64,000 nt of DNA from Micromonospora sp. CP22 (GCF_009712475.1 NZ_VCJO01000004.1:207853-271852); one strand, 5' to 3'; positions 1-8,550 are shown, numbered from the stretch's first letter. Made by a program: numbers and translations. Notes: generated by a model from the sequence alone, not told the origin.

Positions 1-9
1 GTCGGTCAT
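1..9 (-). CDS. start of next pca operon gene (probably pcaC), cut by the window edge
   Basis: Only an ATG and two further codons (Met-Thr-Asp) are visible. The ATG overlaps the pcaD stop codon as ATGA, so translation is coupled to pcaD. In actinobacterial pca operons the gene after pcaD usually encodes 4-carboxymuconolactone decarboxylase (PcaC), and that function is otherwise missing here. The identity is inference from gene order; nothing in three codons proves it. Confidence 0.35.
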
Positions 10-788
10 GTGCTCACCGCGCCTGTCGGATCGAGATGGTCGACGAGTAGCCGGGTGACGGTCTCGGGCTGCTCGACGTTGGCCAGGTGCGCCGCGTCGT
101 CGATCACGACCAGGCGGGCCGACGGGATCCGCTCGGCGATGGCGACCGCCTGCTCCGGCGGGGTCGCCGGATCGTCGGCGGCGGCGATCACCAGTGTCGG
201 GGCGCGTACGGCGGCCAGGTCCGCGCGCAGGTCCATCGCGGCGATCGCCTCACAGCAACCGGCGTACCCGGCGGCGGGGGTGCTGAGCAGCAGGTCCCGG
301 TGGGCGGCGACCACGTCCGGATGGGCGGCGGCGAAGTCGGCGGTGAACCAGCGCTGCACGATCGCGTCGGCGATGGTGTGCAGCCGTCCGGCCCGCACGG
401 TCGCGGCCCGCGCCCGCCAGCCGTCGGCCGGTCCGAGCGAGGCGGAGGTGCACAGCAGGGCGAGGCGGTCGATCCGCTCGGGAGCGTGCGCGGCCAGCCA
501 CATGCCGACCATGCCGCCGAGGGAGAGCCCGGCGTAGTGGACGCGGGCGATGCCCAGGTCGTCCAGCAGCCGCAGCACCTTCCGGCCGAGCAGGTCGATG
601 GTGTACGCCCCGAGCGGCACCGCCGAACCGCCGTGGCCGAGGTGGTCGTAGCGGACCACGCGGTACCGCTCGGCCAGCGCCGCCACCTGTGGTTGCCACA
701 TCGCGCCGGTGGTGCCGAGGGAACTGCCGAGCAGCAGCACCGGGGCGTCCGGCGGGCCGTCCTCGGTGGCGTGCAATCCGCTGGTCAC
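6..788 (-). CDS. pcaD: 3-oxoadipate enol-lactonase (alpha/beta hydrolase)
   Basis: Hydrolyses 3-oxoadipate enol-lactone to 3-oxoadipate in the cytoplasmic protocatechuate branch. The 260-residue protein is an alpha/beta hydrolase. The nucleophile elbow GLSLGG (Ser89) is visible, with Asp206 in a DDPATPP segment and His234 in AAHLANVEQP, and an LGSSLGTTGAMW start typical of PcaD. The GTG at 788 overlaps the pcaB stop as GTGA. The open frame extends upstream to 1151, but that part is a shadow of pcaB. It is the sixth cistron of the leftward pca operon. Confidence 0.93.
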   Translation of the reverse strand: MTSGLHATEDGPPDAPVLLLGSSLGTTGAMWQPQVAALAERYRVVRYDHLGHGGSAVPLGAYTIDLLGRKVLRLLDDLGIARVHYAGLSLGGMVGMWLAAHAPERIDRLALLCTSASLGPADGWRARAATVRAGRLHTIADAIVQRWFTADFAAAHPDVVAAHRDLLLSTPAAGYAGCCEAIAAMDLRADLAAVRAPTLVIAAADDPATPPEQAVAIAERIPSARLVVIDDAAHLANVEQPETVTRLLVDHLDPTGAVST

Positions 789-2122
789 GACGACTCCCGG
801 TGCAGGTCGAGGGCGCGGTCGACGAGGTGCCCGGCGCTGCCGAGCCAACCGGCCGGGTCGAGTGCGGCGTCGACGTCCGCCGCCGACAGGTGGGCGCGCA
901 GTTCCCCGTCGGCCAGCAGCGCCGCCCGGAAGTCGGGCTCGGCGGCGGCGCGGCGCACCAGGTCGTGGGCGGCGACCCGACCCAGGGCCGGAGCGAGTCG
1001 CGCGGCGACCGCCTCGGCGAGCAGCAGGCCGCCGGTGGCGTCCAGGTTGGCCCGCATCCGCTGCGGACGTACGTCGAGGTCGGTGAGCATCCGCGCGGTA
1101 CGGGCCGCGGCCCCACCGGCGAGGCGCACCAGGTCGAGCAGGGGTTCCCACTCGGCGTGCCAGCCGCCGGTGGCCCGCTCGTGTTCCTGACCGGCGGCGG
1201 CGTACAACGTGCCGACGAGCCCGGGACCGCGCCGGGCGGCGGCGGTGACCAGCACCGAGTCCACCGGGTTGCGTTTGTGCGGCATCGCCGAGGAGCCACC
1301 GCGCCCGTCGCCGCCCTCGGCCACCTCACCGACCTCGGTCTGCGCGAGCAGGCCCACGTCGAGCGCGACCTTCCCGGTGGCGGCGAGCAACCCGCCGAGC
1401 GCCGAGGCCAGGTCCAGCAGCGGCTGGCGGCGGGTGTGCCAGGGCAGCGGACTCGCCGCCAGGCCCAGGTGCGCGGTGTACCGTTCGACCACCGCCGGTC
1501 CGGCCGAGGCGTACGCGGCGAGGGTGCCCACCGCCCCGCCGAGCTGTGCCGGCATGGCACCGACCGCGCGGGTCAGCCGGGCCTGCGCGTCGACCAGGCC
1601 GACCAGCCAGCCGGCCGCCTTGAGCCCGAAGGTGGTCGGTGCGGCCTGCTGGCCGAGGGTGCGGGCGACCATCAGGGTGTCGCGGTGGGTCCGGGCCAGT
1701 CGGGCGGCGGCGTCGGCCGCGTCGGCGACGTGTCGTCCCAGTGGCCCGGCGGCACGGACCACCACCAGCGACAGGGCGGTGTCGAGGATGTCCTGGCTGG
1801 TGGCGCCGTAGTGCACCCACGGTCGGGCCGGTTCGGCGACCGCCGCGGTCAGCTCCCGCACCAGCGGGACCACGGGGTTGCCGGCGGCCTCCGCGGCAGC
1901 GCCGAGGGCGGCCGGATCGTACCGCTCGACGCGGCACTGCCCGACGATCTCGTCGGCCGCCGGGGCGGGCACCGGCCCGGCCTCGGCACCGGCGCGGGCC
2001 AGCGCGGCCTCCGCGTCCAGCAGCGCCCGCAGCAGGGCGTGGTCGCCGAGCTCCGCGACGACGTCAGGTGTGCCGGAGAGCCCGCGCAGCAGTGCCTCAG
2101 ACGGCGAAGAAGACGGTCTCAT
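785..2122 (-). CDS. pcaB: 3-carboxy-cis,cis-muconate cycloisomerase
   Basis: Converts 3-carboxy-cis,cis-muconate to 4-carboxymuconolactone. It belongs to the fumarase/aspartase superfamily. The signature loop GSSAMPHKRNP, with its catalytic Ser, is present about 280 residues in, and length (445 aa) fits the family. The ATG at 2122 lies inside the end of pcaG (26-bp overlap). A longer open frame to 2188 reads through pcaG and is not family-like. A later start near residue 10 is possible. Confidence 0.92.
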   Translation of the reverse strand: MRPSSSPSEALLRGLSGTPDVVAELGDHALLRALLDAEAALARAGAEAGPVPAPAADEIVGQCRVERYDPAALGAAAEAAGNPVVPLVRELTAAVAEPARPWVHYGATSQDILDTALSLVVVRAAGPLGRHVADAADAAARLARTHRDTLMVARTLGQQAAPTTFGLKAAGWLVGLVDAQARLTRAVGAMPAQLGGAVGTLAAYASAGPAVVERYTAHLGLAASPLPWHTRRQPLLDLASALGGLLAATGKVALDVGLLAQTEVGEVAEGGDGRGGSSAMPHKRNPVDSVLVTAAARRGPGLVGTLYAAAGQEHERATGGWHAEWEPLLDLVRLAGGAAARTARMLTDLDVRPQRMRANLDATGGLLLAEAVAARLAPALGRVAAHDLVRRAAAEPDFRAALLADGELRAHLSAADVDAALDPAGWLGSAGHLVDRALDLHRESS

Positions 2123-2666
2123 GCTCTCCCTGAAGGCGGATGTCGAAGCGGAACCCGTCCGTGTCCGGGCTGGCCAGCAGCGTGTCACGACGCCGTGGGT
2201 CGACCGTACTCAGCACCGGGTCGGTGGCGTTGGCGGCCTCGTCGGGAAAGTAGACCCGGGTGACCAGGCGGTGCAGCAGCCCTCGGCCGAACACCGACAG
2301 GGTCAGGTGCGGCGCCTCGGTGTCGCCGTCGAAGGTGGGCAGCGGCCCCGGCTTGACGGTGTGCAACGCGTACCGGCCCTCGCTGTCGGTCGCCGCCCGC
2401 CCGAAGCCCCGGAACCCGGGAATCGTCGACCGCCGCGCCCCGCGCGGATCGTCGGGATGGTCGAAGCGGCCGTCCGGGTCGGCCTGCCAGCTCTCCACCA
2501 TCGCGTCGGCCACGGCGGCACCGGTGCCGTCGACGATCCGTCCGCGCAGCCAGAACGCCCCAGGCGTGCCCTCCGGCACCACGTACGCCCCGTCGGCCCA
2601 GGTCAGGCCGATGTGCAGGTACGGCCCGACGGTCTGGGCGGGCGTGACGCCCAGCGACTCACTCAT
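2097..2666 (-). CDS. pcaG: protocatechuate 3,4-dioxygenase, alpha subunit
   Basis: Alpha subunit of the intradiol ring-cleavage dioxygenase that turns protocatechuate into 3-carboxy-cis,cis-muconate. The 189-residue protein has the alpha-subunit N-terminus (TVGPYLHIGL) and the beta-sandwich segment MVESWQADPDGRF. It lacks the iron-ligand set carried by PcaH, as expected for alpha subunits. Its ATG overlaps the 3' end of pcaH by 8 bp, favouring equimolar production of the two subunits. Confidence 0.94.
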   Translation of the reverse strand: MSESLGVTPAQTVGPYLHIGLTWADGAYVVPEGTPGAFWLRGRIVDGTGAAVADAMVESWQADPDGRFDHPDDPRGARRSTIPGFRGFGRAATDSEGRYALHTVKPGPLPTFDGDTEAPHLTLSVFGRGLLHRLVTRVYFPDEAANATDPVLSTVDPRRRDTLLASPDTDGFRFDIRLQGEHETVFFAV

Positions 2667-3399
2667 CGTCGTCCTCGTCCTCGAACACGGTGGCCTCCCG
2701 GCCCCGCAACACGATGTCGAACTCGTAGGCCAGCGCCCACTCCGGGCGGGTGGTGGTGTGGTCGTAGCGGGCCACCATCCGCTGCCTGGCCCGCTCGTCG
2801 CGGACCGAATTGAAGATCGGGTCCTGGAAGAACAGCGGGTCGCCCGGGAAGTACATCTGGGTCACCAGCCGTTGGGTGAACGCCCGACCGAAGAGGGAGA
2901 AGTGGATGTGCGCCGGTCGCCAGGCGTTGTCGTGGTTGCGCCACGGGTACGCCCCGGGCTGCACGGTGACGAAGTGGTAGCGGCCGTCGGCGTCGGTCAG
3001 CGCACGCCCGACGCCGGTGAAGTTCGGGTCCAGCGGCGCCGGCCAGGTGTCGGCGGCGTGCCGGTACCGCCCGGCGGCGTTGGCCTGCCAGATCTCGACG
3101 AGGGTGTGCGGCACGGCCCGGCCGTCGCCGTCGAGGACCCGGCCGTGCACGATGATCCGTTGCCCGAGGGGCTCGCCGTCGTGCTGGCGGGTCAGGTCGT
3201 GGTCCAACTCGCCGATGCGGCCCTCGCCGAGCAGCGGGCCGGTGATCTCGGTGAGCCGCTGTGGCAGGTACGTCAACGGCTGCCGCGGTGCCCGCGCCAC
3301 GGTGGACCGGTAGCCGGGGCTGAGCAGTGGTGGGTGGGCGTCGACGTCGTCGCGCCGGTAGCTCGGCAGGATCAGTCTCCGGTCGGCGTCCTGGGTCAC
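2659..3399 (-). CDS. pcaH: protocatechuate 3,4-dioxygenase, beta (iron-binding) subunit
   Basis: Beta subunit of the non-haem Fe(III) intradiol dioxygenase. Candidate ligands are Tyr112, Tyr151, His164 and His166. Their spacing (39, 13, 2) equals that of Tyr408, Tyr447, His460 and His462 in Pseudomonas putida PcaH. The PAHIHFS core is intact and length (246 aa) is normal. The C-terminus ends in an unusually acidic tail. A GTG start at 3399 follows a GGGGAGGAG ribosome site. Confidence 0.96.
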   Translation of the reverse strand: MTQDADRRLILPSYRRDDVDAHPPLLSPGYRSTVARAPRQPLTYLPQRLTEITGPLLGEGRIGELDHDLTRQHDGEPLGQRIIVHGRVLDGDGRAVPHTLVEIWQANAAGRYRHAADTWPAPLDPNFTGVGRALTDADGRYHFVTVQPGAYPWRNHDNAWRPAHIHFSLFGRAFTQRLVTQMYFPGDPLFFQDPIFNSVRDERARQRMVARYDHTTTRPEWALAYEFDIVLRGREATVFEDEDDDE

Positions 3400-3442
3400 G
3401 GCCGCTCCTCCCCTTCAGTCGCTCCGAGTATCCGCCGCCCGT

Positions 3443-4210
3443 TCACGCGGGCGTCCGCATGGTCGCTTCGAGGGCGCGCAGCACGGTGAGTTCCTCGGCG
3501 GTGGGCGGTTCACCGGTGCTCAGGTCGTCGGCCACCGCCAGCGGCCAGCCGGTGGCGTCGTGCACCTGTTCCACCGTGACGCCCGGATGCAGCCGGGTCA
3601 GGGTGAGTTCACGGCTGACCGGGTCGGCCTCGAGGACGCCGAGGTCGGTGATGACGGTGCGAGGTCCGCCGCCGCGCAGTCCGAGCCGGGCCCGGTCGTC
3701 GGGGCCGGAGCCGTAGCCGACCGAGGTCACGAAGTCGACGCGTTCGGTGAAGGTACGTCGGCTCTGCCGGACGATCACCACCACCTCACCGCAGGAGGCG
3801 GCGATCTCGGGAGCGCCACCGGCACCGGGCAGCCGCACCTTCGGACCGGTGTAGTCGCCACCGATGACCGTGGTGTTGATGTTGCCGTAGCGGTCCAGCT
3901 GCGCGGCTCCGAGGAAGCCGACGTCGATGCGCCCGGGTTGCAGCCAGTAGTTGAACACCTCGGGTACCGGGACCACGGCGTCGGCGGTATCGGCGAGGAC
4001 ACCGTCACCGATGGACAGCGGCAGCCGGTCCGGCTTGGCCCCGAGACAACCGGACTCGTAGATCAGCACCAGGTTGGGGGCGTGGGTGGCCCGGGCCAGG
4101 TTGGCCGCGGTGCTGGGCAGGCCGATCCCGACGAAGCAGGCGGTGCCGTCGCGTAGTTGTCGGGCGGCGGCCACCGTCATCATCTCGTCCGCCGTGTACT
4201 GCTCGCTCAT
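3443..4210 (-). CDS. pcaJ: 3-oxoadipate CoA-transferase, beta subunit (CatJ/PcaJ type)
   Basis: Transfers CoA from succinyl-CoA to 3-oxoadipate together with PcaI. The 255-residue protein is a family I CoA-transferase beta subunit. The thioester-forming glutamate is in YESG (Glu52), and the FLGAAQLDRYGNINTT segment is well conserved. The ATG overlaps the pcaI stop by 4 bp. A 43-bp gap separates it from pcaH. The size pair 275/255 resembles CatI/CatJ-type enzymes more than the shorter P. putida PcaIJ. Confidence 0.9.
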   Translation of the reverse strand: MSEQYTADEMMTVAAARQLRDGTACFVGIGLPSTAANLARATHAPNLVLIYESGCLGAKPDRLPLSIGDGVLADTADAVVPVPEVFNYWLQPGRIDVGFLGAAQLDRYGNINTTVIGGDYTGPKVRLPGAGGAPEIAASCGEVVVIVRQSRRTFTERVDFVTSVGYGSGPDDRARLGLRGGGPRTVITDLGVLEADPVSRELTLTRLHPGVTVEQVHDATGWPLAVADDLSTGEPPTAEELTVLRALEATMRTPA

Positions 4211-5034
4211 GCCCGCCCTCCATCGCGCTCCGGGGTCCGCACGTGCGTGGCGATCCAGTCCTGGAACGTGTCACGGTCCCGGCTGATCTTGTCCCAGGCC
4301 ACGTAGAAGGCGTTGTCGCGCACCGAGTAGCCGTGCGCGTACGAGGGATGGGCCCCGCCGGGTACGTGCGCCACCGCGCTGACCGCCCAGCCGGGCAGCA
4401 CGACCTGACCGGCCACCGGGGTCAACTCATCGACGATCTCCTCGACGGTGACCAGTGACCGGCGGGCGGCCAGCACCGCCTCCTTCTGCACGCCGGTGAT
4501 GCCCCACATCTGCACATTGCCCGCGCGGTCGGCGCGCTGGGCGTGCACCACGGTCACGTCGGGGTTCAGCGCGGGTACCGCGGTCAGGGTCTCCCCGGTG
4601 AACGGGCAGTCGATGCTGCGGATGTTGGTGGTGTGCCGGGGCAGGTCGGTGCCGGTGTAGCCGCGCAACACGGCGAACGGCAGGCCGGAGGCCCCGGCCA
4701 CGTAGCGGTTGGCCATCCCGGCGTGGCTGTGCTCCTCCAACTCCAGCGGGGCCGGCCAGGCGTTCTGCACCGCGTCGCGGAAGCGGTGCAGCGATCCCAC
4801 GCCGGGGTTGCCACCCCAGGAGAAGACCAGGCGGCGGGCGCAGCCGGCACCGATGAGCTGGTCGTAGATGACGTCGGGCGTCATCCGCACCAGGGTCAGG
4901 TCGCGCCGCCCCTGCCGGATGATCTCGTGTCCGGCAGCGAACGGGATCAGGTGGGTGAACCCCTCCAGCGCCACCGTGTCGCCGTCCCGGACCAGCTCCG
5001 CGACCCCTTCGGCCAGCGAGACGAGCTTCGCCAT
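4207..5034 (-). CDS. pcaI: 3-oxoadipate CoA-transferase, alpha subunit (CatI/PcaI type)
   Basis: Alpha subunit of 3-oxoadipate:succinyl-CoA transferase and first gene of the leftward pca operon. Family motifs are visible: EGFTHLIPF near residue 24 and GGNPGVGSLHRFRDA near 75. At 275 aa it belongs to the longer CatI-like group. The start at 5034 follows a GGAGG-type ribosome site. Putting the last pathway step first in the operon, before pcaHG, is less usual than pcaHGBDC with pcaIJ elsewhere. Confidence 0.9.
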   Translation of the reverse strand: MAKLVSLAEGVAELVRDGDTVALEGFTHLIPFAAGHEIIRQGRRDLTLVRMTPDVIYDQLIGAGCARRLVFSWGGNPGVGSLHRFRDAVQNAWPAPLELEEHSHAGMANRYVAGASGLPFAVLRGYTGTDLPRHTTNIRSIDCPFTGETLTAVPALNPDVTVVHAQRADRAGNVQMWGITGVQKEAVLAARRSLVTVEEIVDELTPVAGQVVLPGWAVSAVAHVPGGAHPSYAHGYSVRDNAFYVAWDKISRDRDTFQDWIATHVRTPERDGGRA

Positions 5035-5073
5035 GTGCCTCCCTGCCTCCTGTGTCGAGCACCCGCCGAGATG

Positions 5074-5090
5074 TGTTCGCTATGCGGACT
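5074..5090. promoter_or_regulatory. putative IclR operator, pcaI-proximal
   Basis: The sequence is TGTTCG-CTATG-CGGACT, two substitutions away from the perfect copy at 5243-5259 (TGTTCG-N5-CGAACA). It lies 40-56 bp upstream of pcaI in the divergent pcaI/iclR interval. Regulation by the adjacent IclR protein is inferred from the shared form and position. Confidence 0.45.
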
Positions 5091-5242
5091 CACGTACTTA
5101 TCTCGAACGTAATCCGCCACAGCGGCGTTCGTCAACGCGTAGAGGTCGGGCGGACGCCCCCCTTCGACGGATCGCGGGAAATGTCGCCGCGAGCCGTTGA
5201 CGCGAGCCGAGTCCCCGTGCAAATGTCCTAGATGAGAACGCC

Positions 5243-5259
5243 TGTTCGTCTACCGAACA
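5243..5259. promoter_or_regulatory. putative IclR operator, regulator-proximal
   Basis: A perfect inverted repeat, TGTTCG-TCTAC-CGAACA, in the 379-bp divergent interval between pcaI and the iclR gene. Together with the degenerate copy at 5074-5090 it is the best candidate binding site for the divergently encoded IclR protein. Apart from these two boxes and the small leader ORF I see no other feature in this interval. Confidence 0.5.
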
Positions 5260-5351
5260 CGCGTCGCGCACGCTCGGTCCCCGGCCGCCGCGCACCGTCG
5301 TACGCGAGCACCGCGCCGGCCGTCCCGTCCGCGACGTGAGGAGGAGCACCC

Positions 5352-5402
5352 ATGCCCGACCCCGGTCCGCGCCGCGCCCGGCACGTCGACGACCCCCGCT
5401 GA
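5352..5402 (+). CDS. possible 16-residue leader peptide upstream of the pca IclR gene
   Basis: An ATG at 5352 follows a strong ribosome site (GAGGAGGAG at 5339-5347) and opens 16 codons ending in TGA at 5400-5402. The stop lies 11 bp before the likely ATG of the IclR gene. The strong ribosome site belongs to this short frame, not to the regulator, which has only weak purine upstream of 5414. The peptide is Pro/Arg-rich and matches no family I know. It could couple translation or be fortuitous. Confidence 0.35.
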   Translation: MPDPGPRRARHVDDPR

Positions 5403-5413
5403 GCAGCGCGGAC

Positions 5414-6193
5414 ATGGCGGGCAGGACGGGAACTCCCGGGGCCTCGGTGACCTCGCGGGTGCTGGCCGTGCTGGGCGCGTTCGACGCCACCCACCCCGCG
5501 TTGACCCTCAGCGACATCGCCCGGCGCAGCGGACTACCGCTGGCCACCACGCACCGGCTGGTCGCCGAGCTGGTGGCCGGTCGGGCGTTGGCCCGCGCCG
5601 CCGACGGCAGGTACACCATCGGCGTACGACTGTGGGAGGCCGGGCTGCTCTCGCCGCTGCACACCCGGCTGCGTGAGGTGGCACTGCCCTACCTTCAGGA
5701 GCTGTACACCGCCGTGCGCGAGAACGTGCACCTCGCCGTCCGCGACGGCGACGAGGCGCTGTACGTGGAGAAGGTCACCGGGCACCGGTCCGTGCCGACC
5801 ATCTCCCGGGCCGGTGGACGACTGCCGCTGCACGCCACCGGCGTCGGCAAGGCGCTGCTCGCGTACGCCCCGCCGGAGGTGCTCGCCGCGCACCTGCGCC
5901 GGCCGTTGCGCCGCTGCACCGCGTACACGATCACCGAGCCTGGCCGCCTGGCCCGCGAGCTGGCCACGGTACGCGAACGCGGCTGGGCGCGGACCCACGA
6001 GGAGATGACCCTCGGCTCCTGCTCGGTCGCCGTCCCGGTGCGCGACGCCACCGGGGCCGTGCTGGCCGCGATCGGCGTGGTCGGGCACAGCCTCGGCACC
6101 ACGCCGCGCCAGCTGGTGCCGGCGCTGCTGACCGCGGCCGACCGGATCGCCGCCCGGCTGGCCGATACCCCGCCGGTCGCCGACACCGCCTGA
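5414..6193 (+). CDS. IclR-family regulator of the pca genes
   Basis: The 259-residue protein has an N-terminal winged helix (recognition region around LTLSDIARRSGLPLATTHRL) followed by an IclR effector-binding domain with the LPLHATGVGKALLAYAP segment. It is divergent from pcaI and 122 bp upstream of pobA, so control of both is likely. The frame is open back to 5336, but the ATG at 5414 matches the start of IclR paralogues (compare 22798) and excludes an Arg/Pro-rich extension. PcaR or PobR would be the functional analogue; the ligand cannot be read from sequence. Confidence 0.85.
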   Translation: MAGRTGTPGASVTSRVLAVLGAFDATHPALTLSDIARRSGLPLATTHRLVAELVAGRALARAADGRYTIGVRLWEAGLLSPLHTRLREVALPYLQELYTAVRENVHLAVRDGDEALYVEKVTGHRSVPTISRAGGRLPLHATGVGKALLAYAPPEVLAAHLRRPLRRCTAYTITEPGRLARELATVRERGWARTHEEMTLGSCSVAVPVRDATGAVLAAIGVVGHSLGTTPRQLVPALLTAADRIAARLADTPPVADTA

Positions 6194-6209
6194 CCCTCCC
6201 GAGCCGGGC

Positions 6210-6224
6210 TTCCACTGGGTGGAA
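6210..6224. promoter_or_regulatory. palindrome upstream of pobA, shared with vanA
   Basis: TTCCAC-TGG-GTGGAA is a perfect 6-bp inverted repeat about 90 bp upstream of pobA. It is flanked by GCT before and ACCGG after. A near twin with the same flanks lies upstream of vanA at 20459-20473. Its position suggests an IclR-type operator. Confidence 0.55.
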
Positions 6225-6315
6225 ACCGGCAGCGGCGGCCCGGGGCCGCAACGGGCAGGCTGGCGACCGGGCGACAATGTCGCCCCCACCCACCATCGGC
6301 GACGAGGAGGCACGG

Positions 6316-7485
6316 ATGCGTACCCAGGTCGGCATCGTCGGAGCGGGACCGGCCGGTCTCATGCTGTCGCACCTGCTGCACCGGCACGGGATCGACTCGG
6401 TGGTCGTCGAGAGCCGCAGCCGGGAGTACGTGGAGCACCGGCTGCGCGCGGGCGTGCTCGAACAGGGCTCGGTCGACCTGCTGCGGGAGACCGGGCTGGG
6501 GGCGCGTCTGGACCGGGAGGGCATGCGGCACGAGGGCATCGAGCTGCGCTTCGACGGCGAGTCGCACCGGGTGCCGATGACCGAGCTGACCGGCCGGGCG
6601 ATCACCGTGTACGGCCAGCAGGAAGTGGTCAAGGACATGATCGCCGCACGGCTGGCGGCGGGCGGGACGATCCTGTTCGAGGCACCGGCCGAGCGCCTGT
6701 CCGGGCTGGACTCCGCTCCGGTGATCCACTTCAGTCGGCAGGGTCGCCGCGAGGAACTGCACTGTGACTTCGTGGTCGGCTGCGACGGCTACCACGGGGT
6801 GAGCCGCCCGACCGTGCCCGACGGGGTGCTGACCACCTACGAGCGCACCTACCCGTTCGCCTGGCTGGGCGTCCTCGCCGCCGCCCCGCCCGCGGTGGAG
6901 GAGCTGATCTACGCCCACCACGAGCGCGGCTTCGCCCTCTACAGCATGCGCTCGCCCCAGATCTCCCGGCTCTACCTCCAGGTCCCGGCCGACGAGGACA
7001 TCGCCGACTGGCCGGACGAGCGGATCTGGGCCGAGCTGCGTACCCGGTTGGAGACGGTGCCGAACTGGACGCTCAACGAGGGTCCGGTGCTGGAGAAGTC
7101 GATCACTCCGCTGCGCAGCCTGGTGGTCGAGCCGATGCAGTGGCAACGGCTCTACCTGGCCGGCGACGCGGTGCACATCGTGCCGCCGACCGGCGCCAAG
7201 GGGATGAACCTGGCGCTGGCGGACGTCAAGCTGCTCGGTGCCGCCTTCGCCGCCTGGTACGCCGACGGCAGCACGCACCTGCTGGACGACTACTCGCGTA
7301 CGGCGCTGCGGCGGGTGTGGCGGGCGCAGCAGTTCTCCTGGTGGATGACCTCGATGCTGCACCGGCTCAACGCCGACGACCCGTACGAGGCGAAGCTCCA
7401 GTCGTCGACCCTGCGCTACGTCACCACCTCCCGGGCGTACGCGACGAGCCTCGCCGAGAACTACGTCGGCCTACCCGAGGTGTGA
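6316..7485 (+). CDS. pobA: 4-hydroxybenzoate 3-monooxygenase
   Basis: FAD-dependent hydroxylase that converts 4-hydroxybenzoate to protocatechuate with NAD(P)H and oxygen. The 389-residue length matches the family (394 in Pseudomonas). The FAD motif GxGxxG is at residues 9-14 and the second FAD motif GDAVHIVPPTGAKGMN near 282. An early RLRAGVLEQGSVDLL segment is typical of PHBH. The ATG at 6316 follows GAGGAGG. The in-frame ATG at 6277 would add 13 residues before the Rossmann strand and is less likely. Confidence 0.94.
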   Translation: MRTQVGIVGAGPAGLMLSHLLHRHGIDSVVVESRSREYVEHRLRAGVLEQGSVDLLRETGLGARLDREGMRHEGIELRFDGESHRVPMTELTGRAITVYGQQEVVKDMIAARLAAGGTILFEAPAERLSGLDSAPVIHFSRQGRREELHCDFVVGCDGYHGVSRPTVPDGVLTTYERTYPFAWLGVLAAAPPAVEELIYAHHERGFALYSMRSPQISRLYLQVPADEDIADWPDERIWAELRTRLETVPNWTLNEGPVLEKSITPLRSLVVEPMQWQRLYLAGDAVHIVPPTGAKGMNLALADVKLLGAAFAAWYADGSTHLLDDYSRTALRRVWRAQQFSWWMTSMLHRLNADDPYEAKLQSSTLRYVTTSRAYATSLAENYVGLPEV

Positions 7486-7499
7486 CCGTCCCGTCCCGC

Positions 7500-7548
7500 A
7501 GACCTTGGACGATTCCCGTTCGGCGCTAACCGGAATTGTCCAAGGTCT
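7500..7548. repeat. palindromic element A beside the DUF559 gene
   Basis: Arms AGACCTTGGAC and GTCCAAGGTCT are a perfect 11-bp inverted repeat. Pairing extends inward with few mismatches to a small loop containing GGCGCTAA. It overlaps the last codons of the gene at 7526 and sits just after pobA, so it may terminate both convergent transcripts. Its core resembles the element at 8551-8585 on the other side of the same gene. Confidence 0.7.
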
Positions 7549-8506
7549 CGGTGTCTCCGGGGTTCGGTCGCCAACCGGCGGCCAGGAGTGCGCGTCGGAC
7601 GGTGTCGGCCACCTGCTCGGGGTGCGCCCGCACCAGCCAGGCGGGAAACCGCAGGATCCGGTCGCCGGCCGTCCACACGTCGTTCTGTCGCCGCATGTCC
7701 GCCGCCCACTGGCGTACGTCCATGTGGTGTGCGCCGTCGATCTCCGCGTGCACTCCCCACTCCCGCCAGTACGCGTCCAGCCAGCGCGTCCGGCCCGCCG
7801 CGTCGGTGCGTCGTTGTTGCAGGTCGGGCCGGGGCAGACCGGCCCGGCGACAGAGCCGGACGAAGTCGATCTCACTCAGCGCCTGCGCCCCGCCGGCGAT
7901 GTCGTCGACGGTCTGCCGGATCAACCGCCGTCGGGGCGCGCGAGGCAGCACCTCCAGCACCGCCGCCAACTCCTGCGGCGACACCCGCCGCTGCTGGCAC
8001 CCGGCGGCGAGCATCTCCTGCGCCACCCGTGGCGAGGACGCCCACCCGGCGGCGTCGACCAGCGCTCGCGCGGTGGTGGTCCGGGGCGGGCGGCCGACCT
8101 GGAGATGTGCGGCGGGCAGGACCGACGTGCGGTGCAGCACGACAGCGGCCATGTCGATCGGCAACCTGCGCAGCGTCGTCCGACCGGGCCGCCGGGCCGC
8201 CGGCACGAGCACGTGCAGGGGCTCGGGCCGCAGGCCGCGTACTCCGGCCTCGGCGGCTGCCGTGGCACCCGCGAGGACGGCACCCGCACCGGCGACGAGG
8301 ACCGCCACCCACAACTGCTGATCGCGGGTCAGTCGCCCGTTGCCCGCCAGCAGCAGACCGCGACTGATCGAGCGCCACCGCCCGGAGCGGACCAGCCCGC
8401 GTACGGTGCCGTCGGTCAGCACGGTGCGGGCCTGCGCGCTGGTGAGCACGCCGGCCTGTTCGAAGGCCAGCCACTCCAGCGCCCCGGCCGCGTCATCGGG
8501 AACCAT
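7526..8506 (-). CDS. protein with N-terminal winged-helix-like and C-terminal DUF559/Vsr-like nuclease domain
   Basis: About 326 residues. The first ~70 (EQAGVLTSAQARTVL, then VRSGRWRSISRGLLL) look like the AbiEi-type domain seen in many actinobacterial proteins. The last ~110, with LPRPDLQQR, a DAYW segment, HAEIDGAHHMD and DRILRFPAWLV, match the DUF559 restriction-endonuclease-like fold, including a plausible acidic metal site. I chose the ATG at 8506; GTG at 8542 would add 12 residues. No cognate toxin or antitoxin gene adjoins it. Function is unknown; this class is often single-gene and scattered. Confidence 0.7.
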   Translation of the reverse strand: MVPDDAAGALEWLAFEQAGVLTSAQARTVLTDGTVRGLVRSGRWRSISRGLLLAGNGRLTRDQQLWVAVLVAGAGAVLAGATAAAEAGVRGLRPEPLHVLVPAARRPGRTTLRRLPIDMAAVVLHRTSVLPAAHLQVGRPPRTTTARALVDAAGWASSPRVAQEMLAAGCQQRRVSPQELAAVLEVLPRAPRRRLIRQTVDDIAGGAQALSEIDFVRLCRRAGLPRPDLQQRRTDAAGRTRWLDAYWREWGVHAEIDGAHHMDVRQWAADMRRQNDVWTAGDRILRFPAWLVRAHPEQVADTVRRALLAAGWRPNPGDTETLDNSG

Positions 8507-8550
8507 CCGTCGACTGTGGGCGGCGACCACCGGCCACACCACCAGATCAT

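Noticed and set aside
250..1560. Long open frame on the minus strand (436 codons)
   Set aside because: Arg/Pro-rich shadow of pcaB and pcaD in another frame; no family features.
7526..8506. Type IV toxin-antitoxin antitoxin (AbiEi)
   Set aside because: The N-terminal domain resembles AbiEi, but no AbiEii nucleotidyltransferase gene adjoins it and the C-terminus is DUF559-like.
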